From positions 1-59,031 of the forward strand of contig JAUIAO010000039.1 of NCBI GenBank assembly GCA_030425425.1: a DNA stretch of 59,031 nt. The letters are read 5' to 3'. Below the pieces are notes generated by a model. The model was not told the origin of the DNA. It saw nothing but the letters and a program-made list of their open reading frames with translations, and did no database searches. The translations under genes were made by a program, and so were the position numbers. This document shows, piece by piece, positions 17,779-25,298 of this stretch. Each line of letters starts with the position of its first letter. The first letter of the stretch is position 1. This DNA is from Bacteroidia bacterium (GTDB lineage Bacteria; Bacteroidota; Bacteroidia; Cytophagales; Cyclobacteriaceae).

Positions 17779-18828
17779 ATGATCAAAGTAGCGATAGCCG
17801 GTGTTGGAAATTGTGCCTCTTCATTTATTCAGGGCATTTCTTTTTATAAAAATGATAGCGAAACAAAAGGATTTGTAAGGAAACAAATCGGAGACTATCA
17901 AATCAAAGATGTACAGATTGTGGGAGCGATAGATGTAGACAAACGTCTGGTCGGTTTAGATGTAGCTCAAGCCATATTTGCTGGTAGTAACACTGCTGAG
18001 AAGTTTTCAGATGTTCCTGAATATGGAGTAAAGGTGGTTAAAGGTCATACTCTGGATGGTGTGGCTCCTCATATGCATGATTCATTTCAGGTGGACGAAA
18101 ACCAGGCACCTATAGACATAGTGCAATATTTAAAAGATACTGAAGCAGAGTTTTTGATATGCTACTTACCTGTAGGAAGTGAAAAGGCAGCTAAATTTTA
18201 TGCTGAGGCCGCTCTGGAAGCAGGTGTTGGGTTCATTAATGCCATTCCTGTATTTATCTGTTCACAACCGGAGTGGAGTGATCGGTTCAAGCAGGCAGGG
18301 TTGGTTTGTGCAGGTGATGATATCAAATCGCAATTTGGAGCGACTTATCTTAACCGAATATTGGTAGAAGGCCTTATGAATAGAGGTTTTAACATCGACA
18401 ACCTTTATCAACTGAATGTAGGAGGTAATACTGATTTTGAAAACATGATCGATGAATCTAGACTTCAGTCGAAACGTATTTCAAAAACTTCTGCTGTAAC
18501 TACTCTTTTCAAAGAGGGCGAAGCACCTGCATTAAGAATAGGACCAAGTGATTATGTGCCTCACCTCAAAGACGCGAAGATTTGTTATATCAATGTTAAT
18601 GGTACTCAGTTTGGTAATCAAAAGTTTGAACTTGAGTTGAAGCTTAAAGTAGAAGACAGTCCCAATAGTGCAGGAGTAATGTTAGATGTTGTAAGGCTAG
18701 CGAAAGTGGCTAAAGACAAAGGTTTATCCGGAAACATTCCGGTAGTTTCTGCCTTTGGTTTCAAATCTCCGGCGGATCGTCTGAATGAAACAGAAACGCT
18801 CAGGATGTTGGATGAATTTTTGGCTTAA
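17779..18828 (+). CDS. ino1: Inositol-3-phosphate synthase (MIPS)
   Basis: NAD-dependent isomerisation of glucose 6-phosphate to myo-inositol phosphate, the committed step of inositol synthesis. The 349 residues match the short actinobacterial/archaeal type. The Rossmann motif opens the protein (VAIAGVGNCASSFIQGISFY). Further family segments are IVGAIDVD, CYLPVGSEKAAKFYAEAA, GDDIKSQFGATYLNR and LNVGGNTDFENM. It converges on the serine palmitoyltransferase-family gene with a 13-bp gap. With the nearby cytidylyltransferase (20123-20857) and CDP-alcohol phosphotransferase (22075-23013) it suggests inositol lipid synthesis. Cytoplasmic. Confidence 0.93.
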   Translation: MIKVAIAGVGNCASSFIQGISFYKNDSETKGFVRKQIGDYQIKDVQIVGAIDVDKRLVGLDVAQAIFAGSNTAEKFSDVPEYGVKVVKGHTLDGVAPHMHDSFQVDENQAPIDIVQYLKDTEAEFLICYLPVGSEKAAKFYAEAALEAGVGFINAIPVFICSQPEWSDRFKQAGLVCAGDDIKSQFGATYLNRILVEGLMNRGFNIDNLYQLNVGGNTDFENMIDESRLQSKRISKTSAVTTLFKEGEAPALRIGPSDYVPHLKDAKICYINVNGTQFGNQKFELELKLKVEDSPNSAGVMLDVVRLAKVAKDKGLSGNIPVVSAFGFKSPADRLNETETLRMLDEFLA

Positions 18829-18841
18829 AAAAACAGAAATA

Positions 18842-20026
18842 TTATTTCAATTCAAGTTTTCTAAACTCAAGGTCTATTTTTTCAATGGCGATATCAATTT
18901 GCTCTTTTGAATGAGTAGCCATGAGACTGAATCTGATGAGCGTATCTTCAGGGGCAACAGCAGGAGAAATAATTGGATTGACAAATACTCCATCATTTAG
19001 CAGGTTAGTAGTCAGTTCAAATGTCTTCATATAATCTCTAACATAAATAGGAATGATAGGTGATGCCGAGGTTCCTGTATCAAAACCTAACTCATCTAGA
19101 GCTCTTTTAGCATAGTGCGTGTTTTCCCAAAGTTTCAGTCTATGTGAATCATCTGATTCAATGATATTCAGTGACTCCAAAGCCGCTGCAGCAGATGCAG
19201 GAGTAATGCTGGCACTAAAAATCATGGATCGAGAATGATGTTTTAAAAAATTGATTGTATCAGAATCACTGGCAATAAAGCCACCTAATGAGGCCAATGA
19301 TTTACTAAAAGTACCTCCGATCAAATCAACCTGATCAGTAAGCCCAAAATGTGACGGTGTGCCAGCTCCGTGATCGCCTATCACACCAATTGCATGAGCA
19401 CAATCCGACATCACTGTCGCATTGTACTTTTGGGCAAGTTCAACGATTTCCGGAAGTTTGGCCAGGTCACCTTCCATGCTGAAAATACCATCTACTATGA
19501 TTAGTTTGAATGCGTCATCTGGGCATAACTGAAGTTTTTTCTCCAATGACTCCATGTCATTATGTCGAAATTTCAAACTCTTTGCTAGTGACAGTCTGCT
19601 ACCTTCGATGATGGATGCATGTACTAATTCATCCATGAGGATGTAATCATTGCGAAAAGTCAGGGTAGGAATCACACCAACATTTACCTGGAAACCAGTG
19701 CTATAAATAAGTACAGCTTCCTTGTTAAGAAAATGGGCCAATCGCTCCTCCAATTCTTCATGTAAAGCCAAAGTACCATTGAGAAACCTTGAACCGGCGC
19801 ATCCAGAACCATATTTTTTCATCGCATGATTTGCGGCTTCAATGATCTTTGGGTGATCTGTTAGTCCCAAATAGCTATTTGACCCAAACATCAATACTTC
19901 TTGACCATTGACATTAACCGTGGTTCCTTGCTCTGATTGAATCTTCCTGAAAAATGGGTACAGACCTAATTCCTTGACTCTTTGAGGTTCTGTATACTGA
20001 CTGGTTCGTTCCCGAAGTTTACTCAT
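18842..20026 (-). CDS. spt: Serine palmitoyltransferase-family PLP enzyme
   Basis: Alpha-oxoamine synthase that condenses serine (or a related amino acid) with a fatty acyl thioester, the first step of sphingoid-base synthesis. The 394-residue, soluble protein resembles Bacteroides serine palmitoyltransferase closely (EVLMFGSNSYLGLT, GSGCAGSRFLNGTL). The PLP-site residues are visible: H136 in DELVHASI, D208/H211 in SDCAHAIG and the Schiff-base K242 in GGTFSKSLASLGGF. Relatives use glycine (KBL), alanine (BioF) or cysteate (sulfonolipid synthesis). The inositol-lipid context favours sphingolipid, but I cannot exclude a sulfonolipid role from sequence alone. It has its own promoter (20099-20128) containing a palindrome. 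Confidence 0.87.
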   Translation of the reverse strand: MSKLRERTSQYTEPQRVKELGLYPFFRKIQSEQGTTVNVNGQEVLMFGSNSYLGLTDHPKIIEAANHAMKKYGSGCAGSRFLNGTLALHEELEERLAHFLNKEAVLIYSTGFQVNVGVIPTLTFRNDYILMDELVHASIIEGSRLSLAKSLKFRHNDMESLEKKLQLCPDDAFKLIIVDGIFSMEGDLAKLPEIVELAQKYNATVMSDCAHAIGVIGDHGAGTPSHFGLTDQVDLIGGTFSKSLASLGGFIASDSDTINFLKHHSRSMIFSASITPASAAAALESLNIIESDDSHRLKLWENTHYAKRALDELGFDTGTSASPIIPIYVRDYMKTFELTTNLLNDGVFVNPIISPAVAPEDTLIRFSLMATHSKEQIDIAIEKIDLEFRKLELK

Positions 20027-20043
20027 AAATCATTTTGTGAAAA

Positions 20044-20087
20044 TCCCAACTAAATACTTGCAACCAGTTAAGTGAAACTAGTTGGGA
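20044..20087 (-). promoter_or_regulatory. Inverted repeat in the leader of the spt gene
   Basis: TCCCAACTA (20044-20052) and TAGTTGGGA (20079-20087) are a perfect 9-bp inverted repeat separated by 26 bp. It lies between the promoter and the start codon at 20026. It could be an RNA stem-loop in the leader or a protein-binding site. No T-run follows it on the minus strand. Confidence 0.45.
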
Positions 20088-20098
20088 ATTAAAGAGAG

Positions 20099-20128
20099 CA
20101 AAAATATACAACGTTGTACCAATCAAAA
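20099..20128 (-). promoter_or_regulatory. Promoter of spt with palindromic spacer
   Basis: On the minus strand TTTTG (20124-20128), a 17-bp spacer and TATTTTTG (20099-20106) match the Bacteroidota promoter. The 12-bp perfect palindrome TACAACGTTGTA (20107-20118) fills most of the spacer and touches the -7 box, the classic position for a repressor. The -33 box overlaps the last codons of the upstream cytidylyltransferase gene. Confidence 0.65.
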
Positions 20129-20857
20129 ATTAAGATTCGTAGTGATCTCCAAATCAGACTGATTATCTACATCATTCCAGAGATATCCTAAAATATCTCT
20201 AGTCTCTGCTTGCTTCTTTTTAACCAGAAAGTTGACCATGTCAGAGATGGAATATTTTTCTCTTTCAAAACACTGCTTTAGCGTGTGAAATACCTCCGGT
20301 TTCATATAAAATAACCCCGTGTCGTAACGATTGTATTCATCAAGCATTTTCCCAATATTGAGAATCTGTCCCTTATCATTAATCAGCACTCTTGTAACAT
20401 CCTCTATATCAATATGATGATTACTTTCTGAAGGTACGTCAACAGCCAGATAAAGTGATTTTTTTGTTTTAGTCTCTAGTATTTGTTTTTTAAATTCTTC
20501 AAGAATTTTTGGATCAAAAACATGATCTCCCATTGTGAGAAAAAAACCACTCTGAGCATTTTGATTCACCCAATCTTCTGTCACACTGATCGAATAACCG
20601 TTCTCCAGATCATATTGATCATTATGTGTGATATCAATGTTTACATGATAACGCTCAGATAGCAAGCCAACTACATCTCTTATGGGTTGCGGATTATGAC
20701 CAGTTACAAGGCAAAAGTGGTCACAGCCTGTTTTTGAGAATTGCATTATATGCCTTTCAAGCAGTGAAATCCCATTCAATTCAATCAATGATTTTGGTTT
20801 TCCAGTATCAAGTCTTGAATTTCTTCCTGCCACAAGTATGATGCATTTCATCTTCAT
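20123..20857 (-). CDS. Inositol-phosphate cytidylyltransferase-like nucleotidyltransferase
   Basis: A 244-residue NTP-transferase-fold protein. The N-terminal nucleotide-binding loop is CIILVAGRNSRL (a variant of LAAGxGxRL) and PKSLIEL follows. The central TMGDHVFDP, and VDIEDVTRV-like and DTGLF-type blocks (here IDIEDVTRVLI and YDTGLFYMKPEVF), resemble CTP:inositol-1-phosphate cytidylyltransferases of archaea and Thermotoga. Those enzymes make CDP-inositol for a CDP-alcohol phosphotransferase partner. Both inositol-phosphate synthase and such a partner lie within 3 kb, which supports the assignment. Other sugar-phosphate or choline-phosphate substrates remain possible. The start could be the first or third codon. 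Confidence 0.7.
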   Translation of the reverse strand: MKMKCIILVAGRNSRLDTGKPKSLIELNGISLLERHIMQFSKTGCDHFCLVTGHNPQPIRDVVGLLSERYHVNIDITHNDQYDLENGYSISVTEDWVNQNAQSGFFLTMGDHVFDPKILEEFKKQILETKTKKSLYLAVDVPSESNHHIDIEDVTRVLINDKGQILNIGKMLDEYNRYDTGLFYMKPEVFHTLKQCFEREKYSISDMVNFLVKKKQAETRDILGYLWNDVDNQSDLEITTNLNF

Positions 20858-20921
20858 TCTGTAAAAATACGACTACTTGATATGATTGATAAATCAAAGT
20901 TTATTTTCATTCGCAAACTGC

Positions 20922-20929
20922 TATTTTTG
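20922..20929 (+). promoter_or_regulatory. Candidate -7 element of the GNAT-like gene
   Basis: TATTTTTG matches TAnnTTTG and lies 24 bp upstream of the ATG at 20954. No TTTG was found at -33. Confidence 0.45.
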
Positions 20930-20953
20930 AAGGCTCCAATCTTTTAAGTCTGT

Positions 20954-22078
20954 ATGGCATATTACTTAAATGAAGTCCGATCAATTTCAGAGCTGAAACA
21001 GTTCATTCGTTTTCCTATGGGATTGTATAGGGATAATGAATTCTATGTTCCTCCTTTGATGGATTTTGAGCTAAGTACTCTTGATAGAAAAAAGAATCCT
21101 GCTTTTGACCATGCTGACGCCAGGTATTGGGTGGTAAAAGATGAAACCAATAAAATAGTTGGGAGAGTAGCAGGAATTATCTTGAATGCTGAATTGGAAA
21201 AAGAAGGAAAGGTTCGTTTTGGTTGGATCGATTTCATAGATGATTTTGAGGTATCGAAATTATTACTGAATTCTGTAACTGCCTGGGGAAAAGAAAAGGG
21301 TGCCACTAGACTTCATGGGCCTATGGGATTCACAGATATTGATTTTGAAGGCTCTTTGATAGAAGGTTTTGATTTTATGGCTACCCAAGCCACGATTTAC
21401 AATTACCCGTATTACAATGATCACTATGAACGATATCGACTGAATAAGGCTGTGGATTGGGTAGAACGAAGAGGCTTGGCTCCAGATAAATTTTCGGATC
21501 GGCTCCCAAGAATTAACAGAATTGTCAGAGAGAAATATGGATTCAAGTCGCTGGACGCTAAGAAAAAAAAGACCTTAAAAGCTTATGCCCCAGAGATTTT
21601 TGAGCTTTTAAACACGACTTATTCAGACCTCTATGGATATTATCCTCTTTCCAAGAAACAAATAGATTATTACACAGATCAATATTTCGGATTTATCAGA
21701 AAGGATTTCGTCAGTATTGTCCTTGATGAGCAAGACAATATCGCTGGAATGGCCATTTGTATCCCATCTATTTCTCGTGGACTCAGAAAAGCAAAAGGCC
21801 GACTATTCCCTTTTGGTTTCATTCACATTTTACGGGATTTTTATTCAAATCATACGATGGATTTATTCCTGATAGGAGTACTTCCAAAGTATCAAAAATC
21901 GGGTGTAAATGCGGTAGTACTACATGATATAGTTGCTGGACTGATTAAAAATAAAGTTCGTTTTACAGCCACAGGTCCAATGCTTGAAGGAAACACTAAC
22001 GTTCAAAACTTATGGAAAGAATTTTCAGAAATCACTGATAATCAGATTAAGCGAAGATGTTATATCAAAAACATTTAA
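20954..22078 (+). CDS. GNAT-like acyltransferase, candidate N-acyltransferase of lipid synthesis
   Basis: A 374-residue protein of a GNAT-like family widespread in Bacteroidota and some proteobacteria. Its N-terminal block runs from IRFPMGLYRDNEFYVPPL through KKNPAFDHADARYWV to VGRVAGII, and a GNAT-like core follows near the C-terminus (LIGVLPKYQKSGVNAVV). No signal peptide or clear membrane segment is visible. It lies between the CDP-inositol-type enzymes and opposite spt. Because bacterial ceramide synthases are described as GNAT-fold N-acyltransferases, this is a candidate for acylating the sphingoid base. That is inference from fold and place, not from active-site evidence. It converges with the CDP-alcohol phosphotransferase gene with a 4-bp overlap at the stops. 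Confidence 0.72.
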   Translation: MAYYLNEVRSISELKQFIRFPMGLYRDNEFYVPPLMDFELSTLDRKKNPAFDHADARYWVVKDETNKIVGRVAGIILNAELEKEGKVRFGWIDFIDDFEVSKLLLNSVTAWGKEKGATRLHGPMGFTDIDFEGSLIEGFDFMATQATIYNYPYYNDHYERYRLNKAVDWVERRGLAPDKFSDRLPRINRIVREKYGFKSLDAKKKKTLKAYAPEIFELLNTTYSDLYGYYPLSKKQIDYYTDQYFGFIRKDFVSIVLDEQDNIAGMAICIPSISRGLRKAKGRLFPFGFIHILRDFYSNHTMDLFLIGVLPKYQKSGVNAVVLHDIVAGLIKNKVRFTATGPMLEGNTNVQNLWKEFSEITDNQIKRRCYIKNI

Positions 22079-23013
22079 GCTTTTACACCAGCATAATTTG
22101 ATTCGAATTTTGCCAGCAAGTTCTTATCCAATCTTTTTTGCCATTTCACCACTGCAAATAATGGAAAAAAGGTCACTATACTGAAATAAAAATACCAATC
22201 CATTCTCCCAAAGAGGCTTGTTACCATCATGACAGTACGATGAACATTAGTGCCACAAACGAGCGCCCACCATGTCATAATTGACTCATTCGTTTTTCGA
22301 TACAATTCACTGAATTTTTGACCTTGCACTCCAAAAGTGTATTGTTCGAACTTCTCACGATGCGTTCTTTCACGCCCATGAAACATGGTTTGCTTACGCA
22401 TATAATCTAATTCGAGGTAGTAAAGTACAAGGTAGATAAAACCCTTGTTTTCAGGTTTTTTCATTTCGTCTAAATAAGCAATTCGGCTACCGGAATCCGC
22501 ATTGACATAATAGACGAATTCAGCTTTATAGTATTCATATACACATGATTTGGCACTATGAGCATATCCGGCTATGATGGCGATTGGGAAAATCCATAAT
22601 CCATATCCGTGTTCTAGAAAATAAATACAAGCCCCAAAATAACAGGCTATGAACACTACAGTATCGATAGTTCCATCTAGCACCCTCCCAATATCACTGG
22701 ACTGTTTAGTCATCCGGGCAAGCTGGCCATCTGCAGAATCAAGAAGCCCTGAAAGAGTAATGAAAAAGCAAGCCCAAAGGATCATGACGACATCCTCTTG
22801 AAAATAAAAAAAGTAGCCTGCCAATGCTCCAACCAATAAACTGATAATGGAAATTTGGTTAGGTGTCATTGATAATCGCTTGCCAATCAAGGCAAAATAA
22901 TATCCAAAAAACCTGCTGAAATAAATGTCAAAAGTCTCTTCTACTTCGGGTAGTTTGATTGAGTCGTAAGCCTTGTGAAAATCCGTTTTGATTCGATTTA
23001 GAATAAATGTCAT
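22075..23013 (-). CDS. CDP-alcohol phosphatidyltransferase family enzyme
   Basis: A 312-residue integral membrane enzyme with the complete catalytic signature: D92 and D95-G96, A99-R100, G109, D113 and D117 (LDSADGQLAR, then IGRVLDGTID). About six hydrophobic segments are spread over residues 55-220 and 265-300. Family members move a phosphoalcohol from a CDP-alcohol to a second alcohol, or the reverse. With inositol-phosphate synthase and a CDP-inositol-type cytidylyltransferase nearby, transfer of phosphoinositol from CDP-inositol to a lipid acceptor is the simplest model. The alternative is a CDP-diacylglycerol-dependent phosphatidylinositol-phosphate synthase. The extended C-terminal part (after about residue 190) is unusually long for the family. 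Confidence 0.85.
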   Translation of the reverse strand: MTFILNRIKTDFHKAYDSIKLPEVEETFDIYFSRFFGYYFALIGKRLSMTPNQISIISLLVGALAGYFFYFQEDVVMILWACFFITLSGLLDSADGQLARMTKQSSDIGRVLDGTIDTVVFIACYFGACIYFLEHGYGLWIFPIAIIAGYAHSAKSCVYEYYKAEFVYYVNADSGSRIAYLDEMKKPENKGFIYLVLYYLELDYMRKQTMFHGRERTHREKFEQYTFGVQGQKFSELYRKTNESIMTWWALVCGTNVHRTVMMVTSLFGRMDWYFYFSIVTFFPLFAVVKWQKRLDKNLLAKFESNYAGVKA

Positions 23014-23044
23014 TTATGCTGGAATTATCGATGGGCAAAAGTAA

Positions 23045-24136
23045 TCATATAGGCTTTAAAAAAGTTTTGGATGAAAACTGACAAAATCCTTTCAGCAATT
23101 TCATGGTGTACTTTGATTTTAGTGAGGAATAAGAAGAGAATTCTGGCTGACTAGATTCTGTTGTCATTGGCTCTGAAACCATTCTGATAAATTTTTCAAC
23201 TAATTCCTTATCCTCCGAAACCATTACAACCTCCTGCTCGAAATGGTAACTCACCAAATCATAATTACTGCTCCCGAAGATGAGTTTCTTCCCATCAATT
23301 AGAACGGACTTGAGATGAAACATTCCCGGATAATGGAGCAAATTGAAATAGCCTTTGCTGTTTTCCTGCTGAAGATAATCCTGAAATAAACCCTTATTAT
23401 TTTCTGAAGGGGAAATAATTGTTACCTCCACACCTCTACGAGAAGCCTTTTTCAATTCACCCAAAAGAGGCTCCGAAACATACGGCGAAATGACCTTTAT
23501 CTCTTTTTGAGCTGTTTCAAAATGAGTAAAAAAATCCTGATAGAGCATTTCGCTTCGGCTTCCATTGAAAAAATATAGAGCCCCATTTTCCAATTGGATT
23601 TTACGGTTCTGGTTCTTGCCAGACCATGTTGCTAAAAAATCTTCAGATAAAGAACCGCCAACAGACTCATCATCCAACTCAATCATCATGTCATGCCAAT
23701 CAAAATTATGATCACTGAAGTTGATTCCGCCGATATAGCTCACTCGCCGATCAACAATCATCATTTTCTTGTGATTGCGCAATGGATATTTACTCATCAA
23801 AAAGCCAACAGGATTGGTGTATTTCACTTGAATACCATTATCCTCAGCCTTTCGAATGAGTGCTTTGGTATTCTCAATTTCCTGTCTGAAGCTTTTGTCC
23901 TTCAAGTATTTTGGCCCAAAAACAAAGTGATCGCTTATGACGACTTTCGAAAATGAATCAATCAATAGTCGCTTGTCTTTAGCTGGACTATCAAGCATTA
24001 ATTCAATGAGTTGTTCCCCAGCCGAGTCACCTTCAAAAGTCATTGCCTGCACATACAGGGACTTCCGAGCATCCATCGCTTGAGAATTGAATGCATCCAT
24101 AAATGCTTTTGACCCGACCAAAACCTGTGATTGCAT
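23045..24136 (-). CDS. Phospholipase D / cardiolipin synthase-like protein
   Basis: Contains two HKD motifs: HKKMMIVD (about residue 122) and HLKSVLID (about residue 274), each followed by Gly-Gly or Gly-Ser and Asn-Phe/Tyr as in the PLD superfamily. The open frame extends to 24187, but that start codon overlaps the start of the divergent gene and leaves no room for a promoter. The ATG at 24136 (363 residues) gives the usual PLD N-terminus (SKAFMDAFNSQ) and is preferred. The enzyme family transfers phosphatidyl groups (cardiolipin synthase) or hydrolyses phosphodiesters. It lies 31 bp upstream of the CDP-alcohol phosphotransferase gene on the same strand. No membrane anchor is obvious, so the substrate stays open. 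Confidence 0.82.
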   Translation of the reverse strand: MQSQVLVGSKAFMDAFNSQAMDARKSLYVQAMTFEGDSAGEQLIELMLDSPAKDKRLLIDSFSKVVISDHFVFGPKYLKDKSFRQEIENTKALIRKAEDNGIQVKYTNPVGFLMSKYPLRNHKKMMIVDRRVSYIGGINFSDHNFDWHDMMIELDDESVGGSLSEDFLATWSGKNQNRKIQLENGALYFFNGSRSEMLYQDFFTHFETAQKEIKVISPYVSEPLLGELKKASRRGVEVTIISPSENNKGLFQDYLQQENSKGYFNLLHYPGMFHLKSVLIDGKKLIFGSSNYDLVSYHFEQEVVMVSEDKELVEKFIRMVSEPMTTESSQPEFSSYSSLKSKYTMKLLKGFCQFSSKTFLKPI

Positions 24137-24147
24137 GTTTGATGTTT

Positions 24148-24155
24148 TACTTTTG
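24148..24155 (+). promoter_or_regulatory. Candidate -7 element of the mannosyltransferase-like gene
   Basis: TACTTTTG matches TAnnTTTG, 30 bp upstream of the ATG at 24186. It lies in the gap created if the divergent PLD gene starts at 24136. I see no well-spaced TTTG at -33. Confidence 0.45.
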
Positions 24156-24185
24156 GGAGCTGCAAGATTACGCAATAAACGTCTC

Positions 24186-25298
24186 ATGAAGATAGCTCAG
24201 GTATGTCCTTATGATTTCTCAAGACCCGGTGGAGTAAAAAACCATATCGAAAGTCTGTCAAAATACCTGAGACGACTAGGACATGAGGTTAAAATAATTG
24301 CTCCTGCTCCTAATGTGAATCAGGCTGAAGTTTATCATTTTGGCCGAAATAGAAGCTTGAATCTAGGCGGCACCAAAATCGATATCAATATTGCTCTTGG
24401 AGAGGAAAAAGATGCGCTCAAAACCTTCATTGATGAAGAACAATTTGACATCATCCACTTCCATACATTCTGGAATCCTGCGCTGCCTTTTCAGATCAGA
24501 CGTTACAGCAAAGCCAAACATATTGCTACTTTTCATGATACACCAAAAAGTGAATGGGTAGGAAAAACCGTGATGCCTCTGGCAGCTAAGATGGTGTTCG
24601 GATACATGGACGAAATCATTTCTGTAAGTGAAACCCAGTCGTCATACATCAGGCGATTCTCAAATCGAAAAATCCATATCATTCCGAACGGAATAGATCT
24701 CAATAGCTATAACCAGGCGGTAGAGCCAATTTCCAAATTTCAGGACGGAAAGTTCAATATACTATTTCTGGGAAGGCTAGAACCAAGAAAAGGACTCATC
24801 TACGCCCTGGAAAGCTTCAAAACTTTGAAGCAAGAAAATCCAAATCTTCGCCTAATTGTAGCTGGAGATGGTGATGAGGGGCTCATGGCAGAGCAATTTA
24901 TCTCCGAGAACCAATTGGAAGATATTGAGTTGCTCGGTTTTGTTTCTGAGGAAGAGAAACTTCAACTTCTAAAAACTGCTGATCTGTATCTCTCACCAGC
25001 GATTTACGGGGAGAGTTTTGGTATTGTACTTTTGGAATCAATGGCGATGGGCACACCGATGGCTGGGTTTGCAAACTCTGGTTATCTAAATGTACTGACC
25101 AAAGAACAAAAACGATTCTTTGTGAAACCAGAAGATACTCAAAGTCTTACCAAGAGTATTTATTGGTTAATGCAGAATGAAGAGGAGCGAGAGGTTTTGA
25201 AAATGATTGGTGAAAACGAGGTGAGAAAATATGATTGGAAATCAATTTCCAAAAACATTCAGTCGATTTACCATTCAATTCTCAGTCCTTCCGATTAA
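24186..25298 (+). CDS. GT4 glycosyltransferase, PimA-like
   Basis: A 370-residue retaining GT-B enzyme. The opening (MKIAQVCPYDFSRPGGVKNH) closely resembles mycobacterial PimA, the phosphatidylinositol alpha-mannosyltransferase, including the glycine-rich acceptor loop. The donor-site motif is GESFGIVLLESMAMGTP (EX7E), and FHTFWNPALP and NGIDL are also typical. The frame is open upstream to 24087, but the family N-terminus begins at ATG 24186. Given the inositol-lipid genes on both sides, a mannosyl (or other hexosyl) transfer onto inositol phospholipid or ceramide is the natural hypothesis. PimA-like similarity at the N-terminus alone does not prove the acceptor. The 3' end overlaps the converging transaminase gene by 17 bp. 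Confidence 0.85.
   Translation: MKIAQVCPYDFSRPGGVKNHIESLSKYLRRLGHEVKIIAPAPNVNQAEVYHFGRNRSLNLGGTKIDINIALGEEKDALKTFIDEEQFDIIHFHTFWNPALPFQIRRYSKAKHIATFHDTPKSEWVGKTVMPLAAKMVFGYMDEIISVSETQSSYIRRFSNRKIHIIPNGIDLNSYNQAVEPISKFQDGKFNILFLGRLEPRKGLIYALESFKTLKQENPNLRLIVAGDGDEGLMAEQFISENQLEDIELLGFVSEEEKLQLLKTADLYLSPAIYGESFGIVLLESMAMGTPMAGFANSGYLNVLTKEQKRFFVKPEDTQSLTKSIYWLMQNEEEREVLKMIGENEVRKYDWKSISKNIQSIYHSILSPSD

Noticed and set aside
18842-20026. Cysteate-specific sulfonolipid (capnine) enzyme
   Set aside because: Possible by family, and Cytophagales make sulfonolipids, but no cysteate-forming gene is nearby and the inositol-lipid genes favour a sphingolipid. Kept only as an alternative.
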